The translations under genes and the position numbers were made by a program. A model generated the notes under the pieces. That model ran no database searches. It was not told where the DNA came from and saw nothing but the letters and a program-made list of their open reading frames with translations. A DNA stretch of 64,000 bases from JBJFCE01 sp964437825 (GTDB lineage: Bacteria; Bacillota; Clostridia; Lachnospirales; Lachnospiraceae), in assembly GCA_964437825.1 (NCBI GenBank), contig CAYTIH010000006.1:8168-72167 (forward strand), read 5' to 3'. Shown here piece by piece: positions 18,306 through 27,916 of this stretch (position 1 is its first letter; each line of letters begins with the position of its first letter).

Positions 18306-20252
18306 TTATGCATCTGCATCCGGAGTTGTTTGTGCTTTTATCTCTTTTAAAAAACGCGACAGCTCTCTTTTTTGATCCCCCGGTTTTTTCACACCGGTAA
18401 GCAGCAAATGTTCTTTTGCTCTTGTCATCGCCACATAAAGTACCCGCCGTTCTTCTTCAATCTCCTTAGGCAGAAATGCTTTCTTATGCGGGACATTTCT
18501 TTCATTGAGATCCGGCAGGATGACATTTCTATATTCTAAGCCCTTTGCACCATGCATGGTAATCAGGATCACACCCCTTTGAGCTTGCTGCGTATTTTCT
18601 GCCGATATTCCGGTTTCCTCCTTTGCCGTTTTTCCTTCTTTTCTCAATATCCGTTCAAACCGTGCCTTTTGCTCTGAAAGCCAGTTCTCCCATTCCCTGT
18701 AATTCTCAAAATTTCTGGTACTGTCCTGAAGACGGTTCAGCATCTGAAGCGCCTCCTCATATTTTTCCTGATCCTTACCGTATTTTTTCTGCAATTCCTG
18801 CTCATAGCCAATTCCTTTACGAATATAATTTACAGCTGCAAACACTGAAAAATCATGGATTCTGCTTAAGTCCAAGGCAAATTTCGAAAGAATCTCCTGC
18901 ATATAGGCTTTATCCCGGTAATAGTCAGCGGCAGCTTTCAGGTATTCGGGCCATTCGCCTTTTCCGGCTGCCTGGCCTTTTACGAAATCCTCAGCCGAAA
19001 CTGCATTTCTGGAAAGATAACGAAGCGGCTGATTCATGATACGGAAAAAATCCGATCTGTCAGCGCACCCCTGCGACAGCTTTAAATAAGCACGGATATC
19101 TTCTATGACGGGATGCTCAAACGGATTTTGTATCCGCTCCTTGATTCGAAACGGAATCCCGTGCAGAGTCAGTAATGCCGCATACTGTGCAAGCCCCGTA
19201 TTGGTTCTTGCAATAATTGCCGTATGGTCATAATCATTCCATTTTCTGATCCAGTGAATCAGACAATCGTTCTGCTCCTCCACGGTCTGCAGCTTCTGAA
19301 ATTGAACGGTCCCCGGATCGTTGCAATGGGATACTACCTTCTTATCATAGCGAAGCTGATTGTGACGGATCAGTCCGGCGGCGGCATCTATAATCTTCTG
19401 TCCGCTTCTGTAATTGACTTTTAATATAATCTTCCTGATACCCGGATAATCCTTTTTTACAGAAAGCATAATCGCAGGATCGGAGCCTCGAAATCCATAA
19501 ATGGATTGATCGTCATCCCCTACCAGAAACAAATTCCGCTCAGGCTCCGCCAGCATACGGATCACGTCATATTGGGCTCTGTTTACATCCTGAAATTCAT
19601 CAATCAGAATGTAGCGGTATTTTTTCTGCCACTCCCTCAGGAGACTCTCGTTTTCCAAAAGAGCCTTTCTGCATAGCAGAACCATGTCATCAAAATCCAG
19701 CTTATGCCGCAGCCTGCAGGTCTTCAAATATCGTAAGGCGACCGTGCGAAACATCTCCGGATCAACCGAAACGGCCTGATATTCTCCGGCTTCCCGTCCG
19801 CAGTTTTTCATTCGGGAAATCTCGGAAAGCAGCTGATCGATTTCGGGGCGTTCTTCCTCTTCAAGCGCAAGCTCGTCCAGAATTTTGCCAAGCAGCTTAC
19901 GTTTCTGAGCTTCTGTCAACACAGCATCCCCCGAATCAAAATCGGAAAAAGAGGTTTTCAGGATTTTGAAATAAACGGCATGAAAGGTTCCGAAGGTTAT
20001 CGGCGTTTCTTCTATACCGGCTAAGGAAAGATACCGCTCTTTCATCTGAAGTGCAGCCGCCTTGGTAAAGGTTATTACCAAAACGGACTGCGGCGCTATC
20101 CCTGCATCTTCCGTTAAATATCTGATTCTGTTTACTAATACGAAGGTTTTCCCGGAACCGGGAGGCGCAATGACAATACAAGGACCAGTCAGATGATGTA
20201 CCGCATCCGACTGGTCTGCATTCATTGAATTCATAGAGATCGTTTGATTCAT
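18306..20252 (-). CDS. UvrD/Rep/PcrA-family superfamily 1 DNA helicase
   Basis: 648 residues from the ATG at 20252 (GGAG five nt upstream). Motif I is APPGSGKTFVLV, motif II LIDEFQDVN, motif III GDDDQSIYGFRG, motif IV near VNYRSGQKI, motif V TMHGAKGLEYRNV, and motif VI VAMTRAKEHLLL. It is shorter than PcrA (~740) and lacks the usual C-terminal PcrA tail, so it belongs to the shorter UvrD-like group of Clostridia. A 3'-5' helicase role in repair is expected. It lies 47 bp after gltX, and the upstream hydrogenase gene is on the same strand. Confidence 0.92.
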   Translation of the reverse strand: MNQTISMNSMNADQSDAVHHLTGPCIVIAPPGSGKTFVLVNRIRYLTEDAGIAPQSVLVITFTKAAALQMKERYLSLAGIEETPITFGTFHAVYFKILKTSFSDFDSGDAVLTEAQKRKLLGKILDELALEEEERPEIDQLLSEISRMKNCGREAGEYQAVSVDPEMFRTVALRYLKTCRLRHKLDFDDMVLLCRKALLENESLLREWQKKYRYILIDEFQDVNRAQYDVIRMLAEPERNLFLVGDDDQSIYGFRGSDPAIMLSVKKDYPGIRKIILKVNYRSGQKIIDAAAGLIRHNQLRYDKKVVSHCNDPGTVQFQKLQTVEEQNDCLIHWIRKWNDYDHTAIIARTNTGLAQYAALLTLHGIPFRIKERIQNPFEHPVIEDIRAYLKLSQGCADRSDFFRIMNQPLRYLSRNAVSAEDFVKGQAAGKGEWPEYLKAAADYYRDKAYMQEILSKFALDLSRIHDFSVFAAVNYIRKGIGYEQELQKKYGKDQEKYEEALQMLNRLQDSTRNFENYREWENWLSEQKARFERILRKEGKTAKEETGISAENTQQAQRGVILITMHGAKGLEYRNVILPDLNERNVPHKKAFLPKEIEEERRVLYVAMTRAKEHLLLTGVKKPGDQKRELSRFLKEIKAQTTPDADA

Positions 20253-20299
20253 ACATGCTCCTGTCCGTTCTCTCCAGGTACAGACAGACACTTGTCATC

Positions 20300-21787
20300 C
20301 TAACGTTCGCCCTGACAAGCCTGCGTAAGCTTATCCATGCCGATTTTAATGCGCTTCAGGCTTTCTTCTTTCCCAAGTACCTCCATAATCTCGGTAGCGC
20401 CTGCAGGCGTCATCTGCTTTCCGCTGACTGCGGTTCTGATCGGCCATAGTACATAACCGTTCTTACAGCCCTTTTTCTCTACATAGGCTGTCAGCATCTG
20501 ATAAAGCGCATCATTACTGTAATCCTCCTGGGCTTCCAGCAGAGGATACAATTCTTTCAGGACCTCCAAAGAAGTACTTTCCGTAGTTTTCATCTTCTTG
20601 TGAGTATACATGGCAGTGTCATATTCCGGAAGCTCATCAAAGAAATCAACCAATTCTCCGATGTCCGGGAAAATTTCAATTCTGGTCTTGACCATCCGGG
20701 CAATTTTGCACAGATCCGCATCCCGCTTCACAGCTTTTTTCAAATACGGAAGCGCCATATCATAAAAGCGGTCAAAATCCATCGCTTTCAAGTATTCTCC
20801 GTTCATCCACTTCAGTTTCTGAATATCAAAAACCGCCGGAGATTTACTGATCCGATGATAATCAAACTCTCTAATCAGCTCCTCTAAGGAAAAGATTTCC
20901 CTGTTATCCTCCGGACTCCAGCCAAGCAGCGCAATATAATTCACAATTGCCTCCGATAAAAAGCCCTGTTCCAGCAAATCCTCAAAGGAGGCATGCCCGC
21001 TTCTTTTTGACAGCTTCTTATGATTTTCGTCCGTAATCAGGGGCAGATGAATATAAACCGGTATCTGCCATCCAAACGCATCATACAGTCTGTTATATTT
21101 GGGTGCCGAAGAAAGGTATTCATTTCCGCGTACCACATGGGTAATTCCCATGGTGTGATCATCCACAACATTTGCAAAGTTATAAGTCGGAAAGCCATCA
21201 GACTTGATCAGTACCATATCATCCAACTCTGCATTATTGACGGAAATATCTCCGTATAATTCATCATGGAAGGTTGTAATACCCTCTCTGGGATTGTTCT
21301 GCCTGATAACATAAGGCTTTCCGGCAGCCAGATTGGCTTCCACCTCCTCTTTTGACAGGCCGAGGCAATGCTTATCATAAATCATGATCTCTTTGCTCTC
21401 TCCGGTCTCAGGATCGGTAATTGTCTCACGAAGAGTTTCCAGACGTTCTTTGTCGCAAAAGCAGTAATAGGCCTCGCCCTTCTCCACTAACTGCTTTGCA
21501 TATTTCAAATAAATTCCGCTCTTATTACGTTCACTCTGAACATAAGGACCATAACCGCCGTCCTTATCAGGTCCCTCGTCATGGATCAGTCCCGTTTTTT
21601 CCAGCGTTCTGTAAATAATGTCAACGGCACCCTCCACATAACGCTCCTGATCGGTATCTTCAATTCGGAGCATAAAGGTACCTCCGTCATGTTTTGCAAT
21701 TAAAAACTCATATAAAGCGCTTCTTAAATTACCGACATGCATTTTTCCTGTAGGACTGGGCGCATATCTGGTTCTGATTTTCTGCAT
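20300..21787 (-). CDS. gltX: Glutamyl-tRNA synthetase
   Basis: Class I synthetase, 495 residues from the ATG at 21787 behind GGAGATTATC. The HIGH motif appears as APSPTGKMHVGN and the KMSKS motif as KKLSKRSGHASF (about residue 250). It belongs to the bacterial GltX type, which in Firmicutes often also charges tRNA(Gln) for later amidation, but discrimination cannot be read from sequence by eye. It begins 17 bp after the hydrogenase stop. Confidence 0.95.
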   Translation of the reverse strand: MQKIRTRYAPSPTGKMHVGNLRSALYEFLIAKHDGGTFMLRIEDTDQERYVEGAVDIIYRTLEKTGLIHDEGPDKDGGYGPYVQSERNKSGIYLKYAKQLVEKGEAYYCFCDKERLETLRETITDPETGESKEIMIYDKHCLGLSKEEVEANLAAGKPYVIRQNNPREGITTFHDELYGDISVNNAELDDMVLIKSDGFPTYNFANVVDDHTMGITHVVRGNEYLSSAPKYNRLYDAFGWQIPVYIHLPLITDENHKKLSKRSGHASFEDLLEQGFLSEAIVNYIALLGWSPEDNREIFSLEELIREFDYHRISKSPAVFDIQKLKWMNGEYLKAMDFDRFYDMALPYLKKAVKRDADLCKIARMVKTRIEIFPDIGELVDFFDELPEYDTAMYTHKKMKTTESTSLEVLKELYPLLEAQEDYSNDALYQMLTAYVEKKGCKNGYVLWPIRTAVSGKQMTPAGATEIMEVLGKEESLKRIKIGMDKLTQACQGER

Positions 21788-21804
21788 GATAATCTCCATT
21801 TCTT

Positions 21805-23295
21805 TCATTCTTCTTCGGTCATATCCGGAATTGCTTTTTCAGCCTGCTGTTTGAAATTCTGCACTTCCTTCATGGCATTCGCAACCGCAATATTAGTTCC
21901 TGCTCCCGCCACACATCCGCCGGGACAGGCCATTCCTTCGATCAAGCATCCGTTTTTCTTTCCGGCCTTGGCAAGCATCAGCATCTTTTTGCATTCCGCA
22001 AGGCTTTCCGCATGTTCGATATGAACCTCTGTCTCAGGATAATATTTCTTGATACAGTTTTCAATCGCACTCGCGACACCGCCGGCAACACCGTATCCCC
22101 TTCCTGCGCCCGTGGCATCACTCATATGATCCATTGCTTCAATTTCGTCCAGCAGGATTCCTTTTGCCTCAAACATCCCGACAAGCTCCTCAAAGGTAAT
22201 GACGAAATCCACATCGGAACGAACCGTTCTTCTGGATGCCTCAAGCTTTTTGGAAGCGCAGGGCCCGATAAAAACGACACCTGCATCGGGATGATCTTCC
22301 TTGATTTTTCTCGCCGTTGCCACCATCGGCGTAAGCTCATTGGAAATATTCCCGATTGTTTCAGGGAAAAATTTCTTGGCAAGCATGGACCATGACGGAC
22401 AGCAGGAGGTCAATAAAAACGGTAATTCTCCCGTCGCTACTTTTTCCACGTAATGCCTGGCTTCTGCCATGGCACCCATATCGGCGCCGATTGCCGTCTC
22501 ATAGACATCCGCAAAACCAAGCTGTTTCAATGCAGTCTTGAATTTATCGGGCGTTACCTCCGGTCCAAACTGTCCGACAAACGCAGGCGCTACCTGCGCT
22601 ATGATCGTTCTGCCGGACTGCAGCGCACGAATAAGCTGAAAGATCTGCGATTTATCCGCAATCGCGCCAAACGGACAGCTGACCATACACTGACCGCAGG
22701 ATACACATTTTTCACTGTCTATGCAGGCTCTGTGCTTATCGTCGCTGTGAATCGCACCGACACCGCAGGCCGCCGCGCAGGGCCGCACCTGATGAGAAAT
22801 CGCATCATAAGGACAGACCGCTTTACACTTTCCGCAGTGGATACATTTCTCCTGGTCAATATAGGACTTCCCGTTCACCATGGAAATCGCCCCTCTGGGA
22901 CAAACCTCCCTGCATGGATGCGCCAGACACCCCATACAACGGTCACTGACAAAATATTGATTTTCAGGACACGCATTGCATGCGGAGGGAATCACCTGAA
23001 GCAGCGGCGGTTCGTAATATTTTTCGTCAATATTACTTTCCTCCACGCCCTGCGATACATGCACCGGCTGATTCTCCGGCCTCAGGGACATTCCCATTGC
23101 CAGCCTCATACGTTCCCTGACCACCGCACGTTCTCTATAGATACTCTCCCAATAAGGGGATTCATCACTGTTTACAAGCTTATAAGGAAGCGCCTCCATA
23201 TCATCAATCAAATTCGCGGAATGGTACGCCAGATTTGCTACTTCTTTAAAAACACGTCTCCTTACTTTCCTAACCTCGGTGTCGATTCCTCTCAT
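21805..23295 (-). CDS. Monomeric [FeFe] hydrogenase, group B type
   Basis: 496 residues. Two to three Cys-rich ferredoxin-like regions (CIHCGKCKAVCP, CVSCGQCMVSCP, plus CNACPEN and CMGCLAHPCREVCP) precede the H-cluster domain. H-cluster loops are LTSCCPSW (L1), IGPCASKKLE (L2) and GMACPGGCVAGAG (L3), keeping all four cluster cysteines. L2 has Gly where well-studied group A enzymes have Met, and L3 has AGAG in place of GGGG, which fits the group B branch of Clostridia. Physiological role of group B is unclear. It probably interacts with ferredoxin in the cytoplasm. An ATG two codons earlier is possible, but AAGGA suits the one at 23295. Confidence 0.88.
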   Translation of the reverse strand: MRGIDTEVRKVRRRVFKEVANLAYHSANLIDDMEALPYKLVNSDESPYWESIYRERAVVRERMRLAMGMSLRPENQPVHVSQGVEESNIDEKYYEPPLLQVIPSACNACPENQYFVSDRCMGCLAHPCREVCPRGAISMVNGKSYIDQEKCIHCGKCKAVCPYDAISHQVRPCAAACGVGAIHSDDKHRACIDSEKCVSCGQCMVSCPFGAIADKSQIFQLIRALQSGRTIIAQVAPAFVGQFGPEVTPDKFKTALKQLGFADVYETAIGADMGAMAEARHYVEKVATGELPFLLTSCCPSWSMLAKKFFPETIGNISNELTPMVATARKIKEDHPDAGVVFIGPCASKKLEASRRTVRSDVDFVITFEELVGMFEAKGILLDEIEAMDHMSDATGAGRGYGVAGGVASAIENCIKKYYPETEVHIEHAESLAECKKMLMLAKAGKKNGCLIEGMACPGGCVAGAGTNIAVANAMKEVQNFKQQAEKAIPDMTEEE

Positions 23296-23414
23296 ATTCA
23301 TTCCTTCCTGAAAGTTTGCAAAACATCTTCATCATTCTATACAGCACCAATATTTTGACACAAAAGACGTTAGAAATCAAGTAGCTGAATAAACAGTGAA
23401 AGCTCCCGAAAGGA

Positions 23415-25571
23415 TCATGATTCTTTTGACTGCACCTGATGCTTTCTTCTGCGAAGAACCATAATCATCACTCCAAGGACCAGAAGAATCCCCGGTATCA
23501 CAATGACCATAATGCATGCAGCCACATTCACTACGCCGCTGTTCATCAAAATACCGGACAATTCATATTTTTTCACCGGAACACTGACTGTACTTTCCGT
23601 TTCTACGATTTCGGAAAGACAGGAGAGAATATACTCAAAATTAGCATCCGCCGTAAAATCATTTATTTCCTGATCCGCCACAAATTCCGTTCCTATCACA
23701 ACCATTTTTGTGACAGACGTGTCATCATTTTCTTTTTCCACTGAAACCGAAAGGTAAAAAGGTCCGTCCACATCACCCTCCTCAGGCTCCAGCGTTTCCA
23801 TTGTGGTTACATTCACCTTACTGTAAGCGTCATCGGACGTCATGAGCAGCGGTGTCAAGGTAATATGATCGGAATCATAATCCTCCGCTATGCTCAGGCC
23901 GCGGCACTGCGCCAGTAACAGCAGCCTGTTGTTTTCATAAAACTCCTTTGTCAGATCCGTATTCAGTATTATGGGTATCAAATAATATGGATAATCCTTA
24001 TAATAGTACTCATCCTGTTCAAAAACCACACCGTCAGAAACCCTAAGACCATAATCGGAAAACAGTGATTCATACTGTTCCATATCCTCCGTACTGAATG
24101 CGACACAAAACACCCCTCTGCCGCCCTGATTCAAATATGCTCTGATCTTGTCGATATCCTGCTCGGAGTAATCCAGAATCGGCCCGCAAACCAGAATAGC
24201 CGCAGCATCCTCCGGCACACTGTCATACTGCATCAGATTCATTTTGCGAATTTCAATATTCATTTTGGATACCCGGTTCGTAAAAGCATCCGGCAGTTCA
24301 TATTCTTCATGTCCGCTAAGCTCATATACTACCGGAATCTCATCACTGACTACATAGGTAATACCCGCTGTAATCTGTCCCTCCCCGTCAAATCCGGTCA
24401 GGATTTCATAATATTCATAGGTCGTATAATCCAGCTGATATGCGGATTCATAACAGTCGCTATAGGGAATCACTTTAAAACGTTCCTGCCCTACAATGAT
24501 CAGCGAATTTTCCGCAAGCTCCTGCGTTGTATAGAAAGAAGCAAACTGCGGATATGAGGCAGGCGCCTTATAGCTTACATGAATGTGTTCGTTGAGTGCC
24601 TGATATCGTCCAAGCAGCATATCGATTGCCTGATCCGCATCGGCCTCATCCGCCAATACATAAATCGTAATATCCTCGTCGAGCTGCTCCAAAACTTCCT
24701 TCGTCGTTTCGGTCAGGGAATACATCTGCTCCGAGGTAATATCATATTCCGTCATCGTACGCGGCATCTGATCCAGCAGGACATGGATTCCCACGATCAC
24801 AAGAAGAACAGCCGCAATTGCGCCAATGCTTTTACACTTTCCTGCCAAGCCCCGAAACAGATTCTTACGCCTGTTTTGTATCACAAACCATGTCAAAAAC
24901 AGCATCAGCACAATGATGGACAGATAATATATGATTGCGCTAAGATCAATAATCCCATTCATCAGGGTATTCAGATGAATCGTAATATCAAAGACGTCGT
25001 TGAGAACTCCTGTCAGGCGATTTCCCACAGCGGTAAACAAACCTGTAATACTGGGCATAAAAGCGCAAATCATGAGCACCGCATAGGTTAATACCGCCGC
25101 AATTACCTGACTCTCCGTCAAAACCGACAAAAAGAAGCCGATGGAAATGCACGCCGTCCCGAACAAAAAGAAAGCTGCCAGCGCCAGCACATTTTCACCA
25201 TACGGAACCGTTCCGTAAATTGCCGGCAGAAACATATAGCAGCCGAAGATCAGAACCACCATTGCAAGTATCGCCTCTATGGCGAGAAATTTTCCAAACA
25301 GTACTTTCCCTGTCCGTATCGGTGACGTAAACAGAAGCTGATCCGTCTTCTGTCTGCGCTCCTCCGACCAGATCCGCATCGTCAGGATCGGAACCAACAG
25401 CAGGACAAAAAACAAAACCCCGCTGATGGAATAAGCCAGATACGGGGAGCCGCCGCTCATATTGTAAAAGGTAAAATAAACTCCGAGAAAAAACAAAAGG
25501 ACCGCCATAAAAAGCCATCCAAGACAGGAATGAAAATATCCCTTCCATTCCTTTTTAAATATTGTCAGCAT
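23415..25571 (-). CDS. ABC-2 permease fused to GldG-like extracellular domain
   Basis: 718 residues. The first ~240 residues are an ABC-2/GldF-type permease with about six membrane helices (WLFMAVLLFFLGVYF, LLVPILTMRIW and later). After a further helix near 250-270 comes a GldG-like (PF09822) domain from about residue 280 to 670, and a last helix near 680-710 ends in an Arg/Lys tail. In Bacteroidetes GldF and GldG are separate proteins; here they are one chain. The ATG at 25571 is favoured because AGGAGG lies 9 nt upstream, within the C-terminal codons of the preceding ATPase. Substrate unknown. Confidence 0.85.
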   Translation of the reverse strand: MLTIFKKEWKGYFHSCLGWLFMAVLLFFLGVYFTFYNMSGGSPYLAYSISGVLFFVLLLVPILTMRIWSEERRQKTDQLLFTSPIRTGKVLFGKFLAIEAILAMVVLIFGCYMFLPAIYGTVPYGENVLALAAFFLFGTACISIGFFLSVLTESQVIAAVLTYAVLMICAFMPSITGLFTAVGNRLTGVLNDVFDITIHLNTLMNGIIDLSAIIYYLSIIVLMLFLTWFVIQNRRKNLFRGLAGKCKSIGAIAAVLLVIVGIHVLLDQMPRTMTEYDITSEQMYSLTETTKEVLEQLDEDITIYVLADEADADQAIDMLLGRYQALNEHIHVSYKAPASYPQFASFYTTQELAENSLIIVGQERFKVIPYSDCYESAYQLDYTTYEYYEILTGFDGEGQITAGITYVVSDEIPVVYELSGHEEYELPDAFTNRVSKMNIEIRKMNLMQYDSVPEDAAAILVCGPILDYSEQDIDKIRAYLNQGGRGVFCVAFSTEDMEQYESLFSDYGLRVSDGVVFEQDEYYYKDYPYYLIPIILNTDLTKEFYENNRLLLLAQCRGLSIAEDYDSDHITLTPLLMTSDDAYSKVNVTTMETLEPEEGDVDGPFYLSVSVEKENDDTSVTKMVVIGTEFVADQEINDFTADANFEYILSCLSEIVETESTVSVPVKKYELSGILMNSGVVNVAACIMVIVIPGILLVLGVMIMVLRRRKHQVQSKES

Positions 25572-26872
25572 ATTCCGCATCCTCCTGATAGGATTTTTCG
25601 TGAATCTCAGTCTCTTTCAGAACTCCGGTTTCTTCCTGAATCTCGGTTTCTTCCTGAAATTCAGTTTTCTCCTGAATCTCAGTTTTCTCCTGAATCTCAG
25701 CTTTCTCCTGAATCTCAGCTTTCTCCTGAATCTCAGCTTTCTCCTGAATCTCAGCTNNNNNNNNNNNNNNNNNNNNNNNNNNNNNNNNNNNNNNNNNNNN
25801 NNNNNNNNNNNNNNNNNNNNNNNNNNNNNNNNNNNNNNNNNNNNNNNNNNNNNNNNTCTACCCGATCTTCACTTTCATCCCGAATCACGGTTTCTTCCTG
25901 AAATTCATCTTTTTCCCGTACTTGATCCTCCGTTTTACTTTTTTCCGATGTCAGATTCAGGAACACATCCTCAAGTGACAGCTTATGCTCCGAAAGCTCC
26001 AAAATAGGGATTCTCTGATCAGCAAACAAATAGTAGATCCGTTCTCTGATATCACAGTCTGCCTTCGCAGTCAATTCATAGCAGAGTTCTCCGTTTTCCC
26101 TTTGTTCTTTACATTCATAGTCCGTAATTTCTTCGGCCCTGGAAAGCAGTTTTTCAATTTGGGCTTTCTTCCCTTTTACCACAATCAAAAGACACTGTGC
26201 GGCCTTCAGTATTTCCTCCAGATGTGCCTGTGTATCCTGTGCAATCAGTTTCCCTTCCGAAATAATCAGGATCTCATCACACAGCTCCTGTACCTCCGAC
26301 AGAATGTGAGTGCTTAAAATCACCGTATGATCCTTGGATAGCAAACGGATCAGCCTGCGGATCTCTATGATCTGTTTCGGATCAAGACTGGCTGTGGGCT
26401 CATCGAGGATAATGATATCCGGGTATCCCAGAATTGCCTGTGCTATGCCCAGCCTCTGTTTATATCCCTTGGAAAGCCTTCTAATCAGGACCTTTCGATA
26501 ATCCCTGATCCCGGTAAGCTCCATAACCTCTATTATACCGGTCCTTCTCTTTTTTTTCTCAATTCCCTTAAGACCGGCTGCAAATTCCAGATATTCCTGT
26601 ACCGTCATGTCCGGATAAAGAGGCGGCACTTCCGGAAGATACCCGATTTTTTTCTTTGCTGCCTCCGGTTTTTTCTTCATATCGATTCCGTCAATATGTA
26701 CCGTTCCCTCCGTAGCCTGTAAATACCCTGTCAGGATATTCATAGTCGTAGATTTTCCCGCTCCGTTAGGTCCCAAAAAGCCATATATCTTTCCTTTCTC
26801 TATGGTAAAGCTCACATGATCCACTGCCGTATGATTTCCATACTTTTTCACAAGGTCCACAACCTCTATCAC
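25555..26872 (-). CDS. ABC transporter ATPase (GldA-like) with repetitive C-terminal tail, interrupted by an assembly gap
   Basis: GTG start at 26872 behind AAGGAGGG. Walker A is GPNGAGKST, the signature is LSKGYKQRLGIAQAI, and Walker B is IIILDEPTASLD. After the ATPase (to about residue 305) comes a highly charged tail: pre-gap sequence includes EFQEETVIRDESEDRV, then 100 N, then repeats of the hexapeptide AEIQEK drifting to TEIQEK, TEFQEE and TEIQEE, ending at a TAA at 25555-25557. The two halves join only if the true gap differs from 100 by a non-multiple of three, as expected for a placeholder. The stop overlaps the start region of the permease, so the two are translationally coupled. Confidence 0.82.
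25615..25925 (-). repeat. 18-bp tandem repeat inside the ABC ATPase gene
   Basis: The unit on the coding strand is CAGGAGAAAGCTGAGATT, encoding QEKAEI. Four near-perfect copies abut the gap at 25757-25856, then copies decay toward the gene end. Related QEET units appear on the other side of the gap. The array is in frame and lacks stops only in the ATPase frame. Confidence 0.85.
25757..25856. other. Assembly gap (100 N) inside the 18-bp repeat
   Basis: Exactly 100 N. The sequence on both sides is the same repeat family, so the assembler most likely collapsed or failed on the array. True length is unknown and is not 100 plus a multiple of three if the gene is intact. Confidence 0.95.
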
Positions 26873-26975
26873 GCTTGATTTCCCTCCTTACGTTATTTCT
26901 TTACCGACTATACCATATTTTAGTATATTGGACAAATGTGTCTTTCATATCTTTACTTTGTGAAAAATCCGTGAA

Positions 26976-27013
26976 AAAAAGGATGAATGCACAAAAGCAC
27001 ATTCATCCTTTTT
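26976..27013 (-). terminator. Intrinsic terminator after cotJC
   Basis: GGATGAATG pairs with CATTCATCC, extended by A/T pairs on both sides (arms 26976-26989 and 27000-27013) around a 10-nt loop. On the minus strand it is followed by a run of T and starts about 17 nt after the cotJC stop. Flanking A/T runs make it usable from either strand. Confidence 0.88.
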
Positions 27014-27029
27014 CACAATACCTATCAAA

Positions 27030-27635
27030 TTAATCCTTGCATCTGTCAAAATCGGGATTGTACTGATAAAAGTTTTTGGAATCCAAATCCTCCAGCTGCA
27101 GCCGCAGCGCTTCACCGAAACGCTGAAAATGATTGATTTCGCGCTGCCGAAGGAAGCGGATAGGATCTATAATATCGGGATCATCGATCAATCTCAGGAT
27201 ATTTTCGTAAGTACTTCTGGCCTTCTGCTCTGCTGCCATATCCTCCGTCAGATCCGTAATCGGATCGCCTTTAGACTGAAATTCACAAGCATTATGCTCA
27301 ATTCCGCCCGCCGCCTGCGGCCAGAGTGCAATGGTATGATCCACATAATAAGGCGCAAAACCGGATTCTTCGATTTCTTCCATGGATAAATCCCTGGTCA
27401 GCTGATGAACGATTGTTCCGATCATTTCGAAATGTCCCAGCTCCTCCGTACCGATATCCGTCAGCACACCCGCCACTCTCCTGTTACCCATGGAATAACG
27501 CTGTGACAAATATCTAAGCGATGCACTAAGTTCGCCGTCCGGACCGCCGTACTGACTGATGATAACCTTAGCTGCTCTTGCATCCGGCTTCTTGATATTA
27601 ATCGGATATTGCAGTCTCTTTTCATAATTCCACAT
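27030..27635 (-). CDS. cotJC: Spore coat protein CotJC, manganese-catalase-like
   Basis: 201 residues starting MWNYEKRLQYPI. A ferritin-like helical bundle with the metal-binding pattern seen in manganese catalases: E in DGELSAS, EELGHFEMIG (E and H), and late EINHFQRFGEAL (E, H). It is the catalase-like spore coat component in Firmicutes. Its ATG overlaps the cotJB stop by one base, so the cotJA-cotJB-cotJC genes are tightly coupled. Confidence 0.95.
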   Translation of the reverse strand: MWNYEKRLQYPINIKKPDARAAKVIISQYGGPDGELSASLRYLSQRYSMGNRRVAGVLTDIGTEELGHFEMIGTIVHQLTRDLSMEEIEESGFAPYYVDHTIALWPQAAGGIEHNACEFQSKGDPITDLTEDMAAEQKARSTYENILRLIDDPDIIDPIRFLRQREINHFQRFGEALRLQLEDLDSKNFYQYNPDFDRCKD

Positions 27636-27916
27636 CAGTCACATCCCCCTTCCCAAGGAAGCGGCATGCATTCCCAGTCCCATTTTACCCCGTACATATC
27701 CACATCCGCCGTAGACAGTGCGCAATATTTCTGGGCATATTCCTTTTTCGCCTCATTTAAAAGCTTCGTATAGTGTGTCAGATAATCCTGTGCATCCTGA
27801 TCCTCCGGATGCGTATCTGCAAACAGCGACATATCCACAATAAAAAAGCTCAGAATACTGATATCCCGAAGCAGTTCACACTGTTCCCTGCTCATCTTGT
27901 CACATCCACAGCTCAT
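27635..27916 (-). CDS. cotJB: Spore coat protein CotJB
   Basis: 93 residues from the ATG at 27916, which overlaps the cotJA stop as ATGA and has AAGGAG 9 nt upstream; an ATG three codons earlier touches that site. The segments LLRDISILSFFIVDMSLFADTHP and GVKWDWECMPLPWEG are typical of CotJB (the first is split here only by length: LLRDISILSFFI then VDMSLFADTHP). The protein belongs to the CotJABC inner coat set; its exact job is not known. Confidence 0.93.
   Translation of the reverse strand: MSCGCDKMSREQCELLRDISILSFFIVDMSLFADTHPEDQDAQDYLTHYTKLLNEAKKEYAQKYCALSTADVDMYGVKWDWECMPLPWEGGCD

Noticed and set aside
22453..23358. Plus-strand open frame of 301 codons over the hydrogenase gene
   Set aside because: Antisense shadow of a gene with clear H-cluster motifs; composition is Arg/His-rich and uninformative.
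25751..25856. Apparent stop codon of the ABC ATPase at the gap edge
   Set aside because: An artefact of the arbitrary 100-N gap; a one- or two-base change in gap length restores the repeat-encoding frame.
25600..26007. Plus-strand frame with LLNLSF repeats
   Set aside because: Reverse reading of the ATPase tail repeats.
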